From Kordiimonadaceae bacterium UBA4441 (lineage in GTDB: Bacteria; Pseudomonadota; Alphaproteobacteria; Sphingomonadales; Emcibacteraceae): a stretch of DNA of 64,000 bases. The stretch is taken from positions 1-64,000 of the forward strand of contig DGPL01000029.1 in the NCBI GenBank assembly GCA_002390425.1. Reading direction: 5' to 3'. Under the pieces are notes generated by a model. That model saw only the letters and a list, made by a program, of their open reading frames with translations. It searched no databases and was not told where the DNA came from. A program made the position numbers and the translations under genes. Below, in pieces: positions 34,917-44,129 of the stretch. Each line of letters starts with the position of its first letter. Position 1 is the stretch's first letter.

Positions 34917-36214
34917 GATATTATTTCTTCTAGGAAATTAGCTAATTTTATGGCTTGTTCTTTACGTGTAAATCCTGATCCGGCCTCAATAGGAGTTTTT
35001 TTGATGTGCCCGTTAGTTCTTTTTTCATTAATCATTTTAATTAACAAATTACATATTTCATTTGCATTAAAAGATACGAACCCTAATGCTCGTTCTTTAA
35101 TTATTAAAGCGGGCGGGCTATTATCGCCACCTACACATAATATGGGTCTTCTGGCACCTATATACTCAAAAAACTTGCCAGTAAAAGTGCCTACTTCCTT
35201 TGGGTTATTCCACATTAACAATAATAGAAGGTCGGACATTTTCTGTAAATTCAATATATCTTTATACGGGATAGGAGAATTTAATTCTACATTAGTATGT
35301 AATGATAATTCCTCTACTTGCTGCATTAAATTGCTTAACTGAGGACCATAAAAATGAACTTTTACTAATGATTTTAAGTTTTCGGGTAGAATTGATATAG
35401 CTTCCAGTAAAGGTCTTGGGTCGCGTTTTCCTGGATAAATCATTCCAGCATATAGAATGTTAATACCTTCAGATATAAATGAGTTGGGAGGATATAATGA
35501 TTGACTCTCAGATGTCTGAAAATCAATCGGGTCGTAACCATTTAGAATTAATTCAATAGGACAATTATATTTTTCTTGAAGCTGGCAAACTGAGTGCTCA
35601 GTAATTGTTGTCAATCCGATGGCTTTTGAAAATAATGACTTTTCCCAAATCTCCTCATACCATTTTTTCCATCCCGGATTAGTATAGTATGGACTATCGG
35701 TCCATAAATCTCTTAGTTCTCCTACCCAAGGGATATTGGATTTTTCTGATATTTTCTTTGCGACTAGGAAAGACGTTATTGGCATAGCGCTAGCGTATAT
35801 AATATCAGGCTTCCAATTTGAAACTAACTGTATTCCTGCTTTTACGGCATTATTTTTCCATCCAATTTGTGCGTCTGGCACATGAAGTATATTTTTATAG
35901 AGTTGCCCCAATGTTTTTATTATTCGACTTTTCAATGTAGATTTGTTTGCAACAGCATGTAATCCTTTAGCCGCAACTTTTTTTCTACCTCCCAGTATAT
36001 ACTCCACAGGTGCATTAATGTTCCACCAATCTGAATAAATTACATTTTCTTCTGGGATTTCAAGTTGTAGTGAATCTGGTAAGGGTTGGTTATTACATGT
36101 TAAAATTTTAACATCATGGCCTAATTCCGATAAATATTTTGCCATTTTCCCGCAACGAACCGCTCCACTGGAATTATATGGAGGAAACCGATATGTCACA
36201 AAAAGTATTTTCAT
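34913..36214 (-). CDS. GT4-family glycosyltransferase (WbuB-like)
   Basis: 433 residues, GT-B fold. The N-terminal acceptor domain begins ILFVTYRFPPYNSSGAVR, typical of the WbuB group, and continues with GELRDLWTDSPYY; the donor domain has LYAGMIYPGKRDPRPLLEA and a C-terminal segment around GTFTGKFFEYIGARRPIL with the conserved glutamate. It works on the cytoplasmic face, adding a sugar to the lipid-linked repeat unit. It lies 17 bases downstream of the 2-epimerase gene and belongs to the same leftward sub-operon. Confidence 0.85.
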   Translation of the reverse strand: MKILFVTYRFPPYNSSGAVRCGKMAKYLSELGHDVKILTCNNQPLPDSLQLEIPEENVIYSDWWNINAPVEYILGGRKKVAAKGLHAVANKSTLKSRIIKTLGQLYKNILHVPDAQIGWKNNAVKAGIQLVSNWKPDIIYASAMPITSFLVAKKISEKSNIPWVGELRDLWTDSPYYTNPGWKKWYEEIWEKSLFSKAIGLTTITEHSVCQLQEKYNCPIELILNGYDPIDFQTSESQSLYPPNSFISEGINILYAGMIYPGKRDPRPLLEAISILPENLKSLVKVHFYGPQLSNLMQQVEELSLHTNVELNSPIPYKDILNLQKMSDLLLLLMWNNPKEVGTFTGKFFEYIGARRPILCVGGDNSPPALIIKERALGFVSFNANEICNLLIKMINEKRTNGHIKKTPIEAGSGFTRKEQAIKLANFLEEIIS

Positions 36215-36231
36215 GAATATGATGTCCTATA

Positions 36232-37308
36232 TTATTCAATGATTTTATCAATAATGATTTCCGCAGCATTTGCGGAACCATATAATTTTTCTTGAAAATT
36301 TATTCGAGCTTTTAACAGATCATCTGTATGAGTAACGATCATTGTATAGTCAGAACCCGCTAACTTATTTGCCTTAATTTCTACTAGTTCTATCCACTCA
36401 GTCTGCTCTCTTAATGTCACGCAGGGTTTATGAAAAAAGTATGCTTCTTTTTGCAATCCGCCACTATCTGTCAAAACAATACTACAATTCTGTAACAGCC
36501 ATATCATTTCAAAATAGCCTATAGGATCAATTATTTTAAAATTTGTAGCTAATTTATTTTTTGAGAGGATTTTCCTAGTTCTTGGATGAAGCGGGCATAT
36601 AACGGGCATATTTTTATTAATTTCATTTAGCGCATCGACAATATTCTTTAAGTTGTCGAAATTATCAGTATTTTCCGCTCTATGAATAGTCGCTAGAGCA
36701 AAATTATCTTCTTTAATATTCATTGGCGCTGGTTTAACGCTTTTTGAAGAATAATACATGGCTGCATCAAACATAACATCTCCAACATTATAAATGTGAC
36801 AATTTTTGTCCGAGAAGCCTTCATTCATCAAATTATTAACAGCTGATTCTGTTGGGCAAAATAAAATATTGCTGATTTGATCGGTCAATATTCTGTTAAT
36901 TTCTTCGGGCATCTGCATGTTAAAACTTCTTAACCCTGATTCTACATGGATTACAGGTATGTGAATTTTCTTAGCTGCTAAGGCTCCAGCTAAAGTAGAA
37001 TTTGTGTCTCCATAAACCAATACATAATCGGGTTTTTCTTCTAGGAGTATTTCTTCAATTTTCTCTAATTGACGTCCAGTCATTGATCCGTGACTACCGC
37101 CACCAATTCCAAGCGTAAATAAGGGCCTTGGTATATCCATTTCATTAAAGAAAATATCACTCATATTGGCATCATAATGTTGACCAGTATGTATGATTTT
37201 TTCTGATATTGAGTTTTCATGTCTGGTATTATATTTCTGAATTGCACGACTAACTGTTGCAGCTTTAACGAATTGTGGCCGAGCGCCTACAATAGTTATA
37301 ATATCCAT
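36232..37308 (-). CDS. wecB: Non-hydrolysing UDP-sugar 2-epimerase (WecB/WbpI family)
   Basis: 358 residues. Family motifs: VGARPQFVKAA at the start, HTGQHYDANMSDIFF, GDTNSTLAGALAA, HVESGLRSFN, PEEINR, and the late LTDSGGLQKEA. The enzyme inverts C2 of UDP-GlcNAc to UDP-ManNAc, or of UDP-GlcNAc(3NAc)A to UDP-ManNAc(3NAc)A (WbpI). Because wbpA, wbpB, wbpD and wbpE homologues are present further right, the WbpI role is plausible. First gene of a leftward three-gene sub-operon with both glycosyltransferases; divergent from the Wzy gene across about 180 AT-rich bases. Confidence 0.85.
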   Translation of the reverse strand: MDIITIVGARPQFVKAATVSRAIQKYNTRHENSISEKIIHTGQHYDANMSDIFFNEMDIPRPLFTLGIGGGSHGSMTGRQLEKIEEILLEEKPDYVLVYGDTNSTLAGALAAKKIHIPVIHVESGLRSFNMQMPEEINRILTDQISNILFCPTESAVNNLMNEGFSDKNCHIYNVGDVMFDAAMYYSSKSVKPAPMNIKEDNFALATIHRAENTDNFDNLKNIVDALNEINKNMPVICPLHPRTRKILSKNKLATNFKIIDPIGYFEMIWLLQNCSIVLTDSGGLQKEAYFFHKPCVTLREQTEWIELVEIKANKLAGSDYTMIVTHTDDLLKARINFQEKLYGSANAAEIIIDKIIE

Positions 37309-37485
37309 ATTACAGTGCCTTAAGTTGGGGAAGATAAATTAACTCTTAAACTGTTTCTTTTCTTGCTGAATATAGTAATGTATATATCTAATGTAAACTT
37401 AATATCGCGGACTATTAATTACGTCATTTTAATATAAGTATGATTTATTATGCTCAACCATAAATATCTATAGAGAACTATAATA

Positions 37486-38616
37486 ATGAACTCTAAAATT
37501 TTAGAAAAAAAGAGTAATGTGCCACTTATATTATTAGGGATCTATATCATATTAAAACCCTTTTATTTTTTTCCAAGTGGTAATCCACAAATTGCAGATC
37601 TCGTACTGGTGATATTGGCCTTAAATGTATTAATTCATCCAGTCGGATTAAGGATAGTTAATATTGATATTTCTATATTATTATTGTTGTTGTTAGTAAT
37701 TATTTCTTTAGTGAGCGGAGTATGGGCGATTTTACTATCGGATCAAAGCATAATAATGCCAATATTATTTTTTCTTCTAAATTTAATGTTATTTATGATT
37801 GTTTTACACATAATTGAAAATAATGAGAATGCCTTACAATTCATATTCTGGTCAGTAACAATAGCGGTTCTTTTACAGATACTTTTATTACCGATCTCAT
37901 TTGCCGAATTTAAACGACAAGAATTATTTTTTAATAACCCTAATCAGTTAGGCTATTGGTCGGTTTTATCTGCTGCGATGTTTTTATATTTATCTCAGAA
38001 AATGCAGATCTCTTTTATTCTGAAGGTATTTTTTGCAGCTTTTGTCTTAATTGCCGCTGGATTATCATTGTCCAAAGCTGCTATTATATCGATCGTTTTG
38101 TTATATCTTATCTATAATTCTCGCAATCCAATTGTAATTGTTTTGTTTATCGCCAGTTTAATCGGATTAGTTATTTTTGCATCAGAAGTTGAGCAAGTAT
38201 CAAATGTGATTGATAGAATAGCCTCAATAGGTAGCAGTAACGATGACAATATTGAAGGTAGAGGATTTGAAAGATTGTGGAAATATCCGGATTATATATG
38301 GTTTGGAAATGCTGAAGGCGGATACTATAGATTCGAGAATTTAATAGGCATTATGAAAGATAGTGAAATCCATTCAACACTTGGTATGTTATTTTTTAGT
38401 TATGGCCCATTGGGAATTTCAATATTTATGTTAATTTTCTTGCGCAATATACAAAAACGTGGATTGGAAACCGCTATTCCTTTTATTCCGGTATTTGCTT
38501 ACAGTATGACGCATCAAGGATTCCGATTTTCATTATTTTGGTTGTTATTAGCACTTGTGACGGCTACAAACTTATTAACCAAGCAAAAAGATATGCAGGA
38601 GGGTAGGGATGAATGA
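37486..38616 (+). CDS. wzy: Wzy-like O-antigen/capsule polymerase
   Basis: 376 residues with about ten hydrophobic segments. A polar loop at about 245-300 (EGRGFERLWKYPDYIW, then DSEIHSTLG) resembles the periplasmic Wzy_C loop with its conserved E.HS motif. Members either polymerise repeat units (Wzy) or ligate O-antigen (WaaL). Overlap of 8 bases with a Wzz gene favours polymerase. Sequence in this family is poorly conserved, so assignment relies on topology and context. The surrounding DNA is very AT-rich. Confidence 0.75.
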   Translation: MNSKILEKKSNVPLILLGIYIILKPFYFFPSGNPQIADLVLVILALNVLIHPVGLRIVNIDISILLLLLLVIISLVSGVWAILLSDQSIIMPILFFLLNLMLFMIVLHIIENNENALQFIFWSVTIAVLLQILLLPISFAEFKRQELFFNNPNQLGYWSVLSAAMFLYLSQKMQISFILKVFFAAFVLIAAGLSLSKAAIISIVLLYLIYNSRNPIVIVLFIASLIGLVIFASEVEQVSNVIDRIASIGSSNDDNIEGRGFERLWKYPDYIWFGNAEGGYYRFENLIGIMKDSEIHSTLGMLFFSYGPLGISIFMLIFLRNIQKRGLETAIPFIPVFAYSMTHQGFRFSLFWLLLALVTATNLLTKQKDMQEGRDE

Positions 38617-39469
38617 GGAAATTATAACCTTAAATATTTTTAATATTTTGGAGGCTGTAAAAAAGAATATTTTAGTGTTTTTAGTTATAGTATTTAGTTT
38701 TATTCTTTTAGCATATTTGGTTTCGATTACTCTGCCGTCTAAATATGAAGCAAATATTACTTTAATGCCAGTTTCACAGCTAGGTGAAGAAGATAAAACT
38801 TCTGGTCTTGGTGCTGTGAGTTCATTATTAGGCAATTCAAGCATTTCCACAGAAATTCCCGCTTGGATGGAAGCCACTACGATTATGAATACACGTGAAT
38901 TTGCTAAACAGTTTATTCTTTCACAGAAAATTATGAACGACATTTCTGCTCAAAGAGGGGTAGAAATTGAGTGGAATAATTTGACTGAGGAAGAGAAAAA
39001 TATAGAGCTAAATAAGCTAGCACGATATTGGATAGCTAATAATATATTAGTAGAAGTTGATGAAAACACTAACACTATATCATTCTCTGTTTTTGCAAAT
39101 GAACCATCAAAAGCGGTTACTTGGGCTACGAACTATGTCAGTAGTATTAATGAATATATGAAAGAATATTTATCTCAAGAAGCAGAACGTAAAATTCAAT
39201 TTTATAGAGAACGATATGCTGAAGAAAGCATCAGTGATATTAAGGTATCTATAGTCAATTTAATGACGAGTGCGATTCAGCAAAAAGCGCTGCTTACTGC
39301 ACAAGATGAATCTGTATTTAGAATTATAGATCCCGCAGGAATTGCTACTATTCGTTTCCCTATACTACCTCTTAATTTAGCTATAGGAGCATTTTTGGGG
39401 CTTCTCTTTGGATTTATATCGATAATTGTGATGATCTCCTACGCACAATATAAAAAGATTCGTGTTTAA
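38609..39469 (+). CDS. wzz: Wzz-type chain-length determinant protein
   Basis: 286 residues with the Wzz layout: an N-terminal membrane helix at about 18-40 (KNILVFLVIVFSFILLAYLV), PSKYEANITLMPVSQ just after it, a periplasmic mostly helical region, a proline-rich approach (FPILPLNLA) and a second membrane helix at about 258-278. No tyrosine-kinase domain is attached. It sets polymer length together with Wzy, whose gene overlaps by 8 bases. It overlaps the convergent deacetylase gene by four bases. Confidence 0.85.
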   Translation: MNEEIITLNIFNILEAVKKNILVFLVIVFSFILLAYLVSITLPSKYEANITLMPVSQLGEEDKTSGLGAVSSLLGNSSISTEIPAWMEATTIMNTREFAKQFILSQKIMNDISAQRGVEIEWNNLTEEEKNIELNKLARYWIANNILVEVDENTNTISFSVFANEPSKAVTWATNYVSSINEYMKEYLSQEAERKIQFYRERYAEESISDIKVSIVNLMTSAIQQKALLTAQDESVFRIIDPAGIATIRFPILPLNLAIGAFLGLLFGFISIIVMISYAQYKKIRV

Positions 39470-40833
39470 TCACAGAACATCTTTATTAAAGTTATGTATA
39501 ATTCTTTATCTTTTGTATTATTAAAGAAGTTATTATGCCATAGCAGAACATATTGTCCGTTATATTTTTCACATTTGTTTTTGAAATAGAAAAAACGATC
39601 AAAGGCTTGATCACTATAACCAAATCCTTCATATCTATTCTCGATGATAGTACAATCCATTGTTATCAAAGGTCTTTGCTTTAGCTTAAGTTTTTTTCTA
39701 TTCTTGAGATCAAACATAGAAAATTCCTTGGAAGTACCGCATCGGAACCCTGCTAAATCAGCAAAAGATAAACTAGAATCATACTCAATTTCACATTGTT
39801 CCCATAATTGAGGTGTTGTAAGATTATCCCACCTTAAATAATGCATTCTTCCACCATTTATAGGTTGGCTAATATTCAATTTTGCCAATGTTTCTTTCAG
39901 TTTATTAAATGATTTTTTAAAGTTTTGCTCATTGTTGTAGCAATTATATCCAGGATGAATTCCTATCTCGTGGCCTCTACGATGAATGTCGTTTAGTAAG
40001 CGGCACATTTTAGGTGAATTATAGTCTACGGGATTATCTTTTTTACTCGTAGAATAAGGAATAAAGTAAAATGCAACTTTGTTTCCAATTGATTCATTTT
40101 GGTCCATAATCCAATATAAATTATCATATATTTCATCATTGGTTTCTAGAGATAATTTATAGAAAAAATAATTTTTCCATGTTTTGATAAAGGATTTGAT
40201 ATTTTTACGCTTAATAAGATCTCCAGCAGATTTTCGAACTGTTTTTTTAATTGAATGTAATGATGAATCATAAGGAAAATCTACGTCACAAGTAATAAAA
40301 ATTTTAGGGTTAGGGTTTGATCTTTTTAAAGTCGGTTCTAAAAGAGAAATCATATTCCATAACATCTCGACATATTCATCGACAATCGGGCGATCTAAAA
40401 AATTATTTTTAAAGGCAATTGAGGCGCTACCGGCAAAACGGTTATGATGATCACGTTCATTTATAATAACTTCTTCTATACGACTTAGTATAAAAAAGCA
40501 TGAACCAAATATATCTATTCCACAATGTATGGCATTCCCCGATCTTTCGATAATTTCATGGCCGAAAAGTATTGGAATATCTTGTTCTATTGTAAATGGA
40601 TTTTCAGTAAATTTAACATCCGGTAATAAATTTTCGTTCAGATAATCGTCATTGGCTAATTTCCAAAAAGTAGAATCAAGAAACAATGTCTTTGAATTAA
40701 TGATCAATTCAATTGTCTGAATTTTGTTTGTAAATTCAATTTCATACTCAAGGCCTAGAAATTCTGTTAGAATCACGTCAATTATGTATCTTTTTTCAGT
40801 TTCAAGTGATTTAGAACAACGAATTTTTATCAT
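39466..40833 (-). CDS. Polysaccharide deacetylase family protein with N-terminal extension (DUF7033-like)
   Basis: 455 residues. The C-terminal NodB-like domain begins near residue 178: metal/catalytic aspartates in TCDVDFP (D183, D185) and histidines H288 and H293 in GHEIGIHPGY. The first 170 residues form an extension of the kind seen in the DUF7033 group (SFWKLA-like, then FGHEIIER and ISRIEE-like segments, then DRPIVDEYVEMLW). It has no signal peptide, so action on a nucleotide- or lipid-linked sugar in the cytoplasm is possible, removing an N-acetyl group. Gap of one base to the upstream acyltransferase-like gene shows an operon. Confidence 0.8.
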   Translation of the reverse strand: MIKIRCSKSLETEKRYIIDVILTEFLGLEYEIEFTNKIQTIELIINSKTLFLDSTFWKLANDDYLNENLLPDVKFTENPFTIEQDIPILFGHEIIERSGNAIHCGIDIFGSCFFILSRIEEVIINERDHHNRFAGSASIAFKNNFLDRPIVDEYVEMLWNMISLLEPTLKRSNPNPKIFITCDVDFPYDSSLHSIKKTVRKSAGDLIKRKNIKSFIKTWKNYFFYKLSLETNDEIYDNLYWIMDQNESIGNKVAFYFIPYSTSKKDNPVDYNSPKMCRLLNDIHRRGHEIGIHPGYNCYNNEQNFKKSFNKLKETLAKLNISQPINGGRMHYLRWDNLTTPQLWEQCEIEYDSSLSFADLAGFRCGTSKEFSMFDLKNRKKLKLKQRPLITMDCTIIENRYEGFGYSDQAFDRFFYFKNKCEKYNGQYVLLWHNNFFNNTKDKELYITLIKMFCD

Positions 40834-40834
40834 T

Positions 40835-41788
40835 TTAATTCAGAATTGTTTTTAGAATTTGATAGCACTTAATAAGCTTCGAATTAGTTTTTGATATAGC
40901 AAAGTATGGAGTTTGAATACCCCCGCAACCGCGTCTTACTAGTTCTACATTTTTAAGCATACTTCCTTCAAAATCGAAACTATCCAACTTAAGTATCTCT
41001 TTAGTATATTTTATAGCTTCCGCAATTAGCAAGATCCCAGCACCGCTTTTTCTAAAATCGGGATCTTCTCCCACTAAATGAACGTATGCCGTATAACTGT
41101 CCCATGTTAAATAAAGGGCAGAATGTATATTACCTTCAGGGTCTTCCGCATAAAATATTTTTCGAGCATTATGGGCATTTAATATTGCATCATGTTTTTT
41201 TAAGAATTCTAAAGAATAAGGGGTGCTTATAGACTGGCGTGTAAATGTTTTAGTATTAATTTGATAAAATTGGCTTATGTCCAAGTTTTCTTTAACGCAA
41301 ACAAGTTTTCGGGCTTTATTTATTTTATTTCGATAGCTGGAGCTGAAATTATCAAGATAATTCTGGTTCTGTAAATTATTTATGATGTAGGTATAGCGAG
41401 TTGTTTGCTGATATCCACGCCAATATAAACTTAACCAATTTGATAATTTGTGGTGCCAATTGATTTTAATATTATCATGTGGAGGTAATTGATCGAATAA
41501 ATCTTCGATTAGGCTGTTCTCTCTGCCTAATTTTTTCGCATATTTTGCTTCACTAGCAGAAATCCAAGGTCCTAGTGACTGTGTTATTGGAGGCATCGAT
41601 ATCATTCGAAAACCTTTTTCTTGGATAATATAATATGGCATTGCCGCTAAAATTTGATCTGATTTCTCTACGAGGCAAACATCCCAATTTTTCTCACCGC
41701 ATACGCTGTTAAGCCACCACGGCTGGCTAAATAAAGGGATTGAACGCTCTTGTTCACAAAGGAGCCTATATTTCTCTTTAGAATTCAT
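40835..41788 (-). CDS. GNAT/FemAB-like acyltransferase domain protein
   Basis: 317 residues, no signal peptide. The layout is that of the BioF2-like/GNAT_6 or FemAB-type proteins common in polysaccharide loci: an N-terminal SQPWWLNSVCGE segment, a SYRNKINKARK basic region near residue 150, and a C-terminal GNAT-like half with YVHLVGEDPDFRKSGAGILLIAEAIKY and SFDFEGSML. It probably transfers an acyl or aminoacyl group to an amino sugar freed by the deacetylase encoded next to it; this pairing is inferred. It is divergent from the pyruvyl-transferase gene over 119 bases that must contain both promoters. Confidence 0.72.
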   Translation of the reverse strand: MNSKEKYRLLCEQERSIPLFSQPWWLNSVCGEKNWDVCLVEKSDQILAAMPYYIIQEKGFRMISMPPITQSLGPWISASEAKYAKKLGRENSLIEDLFDQLPPHDNIKINWHHKLSNWLSLYWRGYQQTTRYTYIINNLQNQNYLDNFSSSYRNKINKARKLVCVKENLDISQFYQINTKTFTRQSISTPYSLEFLKKHDAILNAHNARKIFYAEDPEGNIHSALYLTWDSYTAYVHLVGEDPDFRKSGAGILLIAEAIKYTKEILKLDSFDFEGSMLKNVELVRRGCGGIQTPYFAISKTNSKLIKCYQILKTILN

Positions 41789-41907
41789 AACTTACAATAT
41801 TTTCAAGTAACTATATTTAATGATTCAATATTTACCAATTATCATTTAGTATAAAGTATATTAAAGCACTAAATATTTAATAATTCCACATATTTAAGGA
41901 TACTTTT

Positions 41908-43140
41908 ATGTCAAAAACAATGGTTATTGGACTAACACCAGAATATATTTATAGTGACCAGTCAAATAATTATGCTGAAAATGAGAAACTATATTCTACA
42001 AATCACGGTGCAGCATTTATAACACAATCAATAATGAAAATTTTTGATGGTGATTATATTGACATAAATGCAGAACACGATTTTGTCGAACTCAGAAATA
42101 CTTATTCTCAATGTGTCATTGCCACTGCTAGCCAATTAGGGCCTAGTAGAGATCTTTCTTTACTTGTGTCTTTTCTGGAAAAGCTAGACATTAAACCTTT
42201 CTTTGTTTCAGGCGGAGTGGATGCTGGCGGAAAGTATTGTATTAACTATAAGTTACATCCAAGTATTATTAGATTGCTGGAAATGTGTAGTGTGGATGAT
42301 ACTTATATTGGGGTAAGAGGAGATTTATCTGCTTTTTATTTGCATAAACATGGCTTTAACTCTTGTGCTCCAATTGGGTGCCCTACCATATATTCACAAG
42401 GATTGCTGGATTATGATTATTCTTTGGAAGCAAGGGGCAACGAAACAGGTGTCCCCTTTCATTGGGCTTTAGCAGCTGCTCTGATGCAAAATAATGAAAA
42501 GTATAATTATATTGGGCAGGATATTTTTGACGAAGAATTACTTAAAGGAAATGCTCCTGATACAATTGTATCAAAAATTGCAAATGTATTTGGTGTATCT
42601 AAACAAGATGCTTCTCAAAATTTAATTAATTCTGTTGGAAGTAATTCCACATTCCCTGTTAATTATTCCGATTGGTATTCTTTAATAGGTAATCAGAAAA
42701 GAGTTTTATCTGGTAGACTTCATGCAAATATATGCGCATTAATTCAAGGTGTTGCTTCAGTTTTGGTCCCTTGGGATATGAGAACTTATGAGCTGGTTGA
42801 TTATTTATGTCTTCCACATATTTCTTGGGACGATTTAAAGGGAAAAAATATTAATGATGTTTATAAAGATGCAGATTTCCAAAAATTTAACCATCGGATT
42901 AAACAATGCTATTTAAATTGGGTTTCTTTTAATGAACATAATGGATTAAAAATTCATACAGAAGTTGATACCGGTAACCTTAATCCTCAAAATATTACCG
43001 AATGGAAAATAGCTAATAGATTACTTAAAAATATAACCCAATATAAAGTAGAAGAAAAATACACTCAATTTAGGACGACAGGAAATTCTGCGTTTAAGAA
43101 TAGAATATTAGATTTTCTAAAAAATCGAGAAAGAATCTAA
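41908..43140 (+). CDS. Polysaccharide pyruvyl transferase family protein
   Basis: 410 residues. The C-terminal GRLHANICALIQGVASVLVP and the mid-region YIGVRGDLSAFYL are typical of the PS_pyruv_trans (CsaB-like) fold, where GRxH is strictly kept. Members add pyruvate ketals from phosphoenolpyruvate to hexose or ManNAc residues, giving negatively charged sites; some are glycosyltransferase-like instead. No signal peptide. It begins a rightward group with a sulfotransferase and an aminotransferase. Confidence 0.75.
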   Translation: MSKTMVIGLTPEYIYSDQSNNYAENEKLYSTNHGAAFITQSIMKIFDGDYIDINAEHDFVELRNTYSQCVIATASQLGPSRDLSLLVSFLEKLDIKPFFVSGGVDAGGKYCINYKLHPSIIRLLEMCSVDDTYIGVRGDLSAFYLHKHGFNSCAPIGCPTIYSQGLLDYDYSLEARGNETGVPFHWALAAALMQNNEKYNYIGQDIFDEELLKGNAPDTIVSKIANVFGVSKQDASQNLINSVGSNSTFPVNYSDWYSLIGNQKRVLSGRLHANICALIQGVASVLVPWDMRTYELVDYLCLPHISWDDLKGKNINDVYKDADFQKFNHRIKQCYLNWVSFNEHNGLKIHTEVDTGNLNPQNITEWKIANRLLKNITQYKVEEKYTQFRTTGNSAFKNRILDFLKNRERI

Positions 43141-43154
43141 TAGTTAACTAATAG

Positions 43155-44129
43155 ATGATGAACTGGTACCATTCTATGAAATCAAAATATTTAAATCCTG
43201 TAAAATATATAAATAAGATTTTATATTACTGTAATAAATATATATTCTGCTTAGTTGAAAATCTTACATTCTCGGGAAATAAAAAGTTAAAGTTCCCACC
43301 AATATTTATAGTTGGAGCTCCTCGATCAGGAAGTACTTTGACGATACAGTTAATCGTACAAGCATTAGAAATGAGCTACATGACGAATAGGCATGCTAAA
43401 TATTTTGGCATGCCTTTCGTAGTAGAAAAATTTTTTAATCCAACTAATAATATCTACAATATATCTTTTACGTCAAATCATGGGCGTACTAAAGGTTCTT
43501 ATTCCCCATCTGAGGCAGGAAATTGGTGGTATAGATTCTTCAGAAAAAATCCATCATACATCACATTGGCAGATGCTAATGAAAATGATATGAAAAAATT
43601 TCGTAGATCCGTATCTTTAATGATAAATGCAGCGCAAAAACCTCTAATTTTTAAGAATATGTATGAAACTGTTCGGATACAACCAATTAAAAAATATATA
43701 CCTGAAAGTTTATTTATTTTTTTAGAACGATCTGAGATTGATAATGGTCACTCTCTCTTGGAAACCAGATATAAAGTACACAATGATTATAATGCATGGT
43801 GGTCAGTTGAAGTGCCAGACTGTAATGATTTGAAATCATGTCATCCTGGAAAACAAGTTATTGAACAAATACGGGGTTTGAATAGCATAGTACATGAAGA
43901 TCTAGTAAAAATGGGCGTAAATCAAGAAGAAGTATTTAATATACTTTACGAAGATCTCTGTGAAAACCCTGAAAAAGTTATTGCTAATTTACAGAAATTT
44001 TTAGAGAAAAATGGAACAAATGTTGCAAGGAGAGAATCTAAAATACCAAATAATTTCCCCAGACGAACAGATATCCGAATAGATGAAGATATTTATAAAG
44101 AAATGGTTGGTTACTCGAAAAATGATTGA
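43155..44129 (+). CDS. Sulfotransferase family protein
   Basis: 324 residues. The PAPS 5'-phosphosulfate-binding loop is GAPRSGST at 54-61, after a beta strand FPPIFIV; the 3'-phosphate-binding part lies around LIFKNMYETVRI and FIFLERSEIDNGHSLLETR. Other conserved pieces include YEDLCENPEKVIANLQKFL, the usual C-terminal helix. No clear membrane anchor. It would move sulfate from PAPS to a sugar of the glycan. PAPS-producing cysD and cysNC genes lie 6 to 8 kb away in the same locus. Overlaps the DegT gene by 8 bases. Confidence 0.82.
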   Translation: MMNWYHSMKSKYLNPVKYINKILYYCNKYIFCLVENLTFSGNKKLKFPPIFIVGAPRSGSTLTIQLIVQALEMSYMTNRHAKYFGMPFVVEKFFNPTNNIYNISFTSNHGRTKGSYSPSEAGNWWYRFFRKNPSYITLADANENDMKKFRRSVSLMINAAQKPLIFKNMYETVRIQPIKKYIPESLFIFLERSEIDNGHSLLETRYKVHNDYNAWWSVEVPDCNDLKSCHPGKQVIEQIRGLNSIVHEDLVKMGVNQEEVFNILYEDLCENPEKVIANLQKFLEKNGTNVARRESKIPNNFPRRTDIRIDEDIYKEMVGYSKND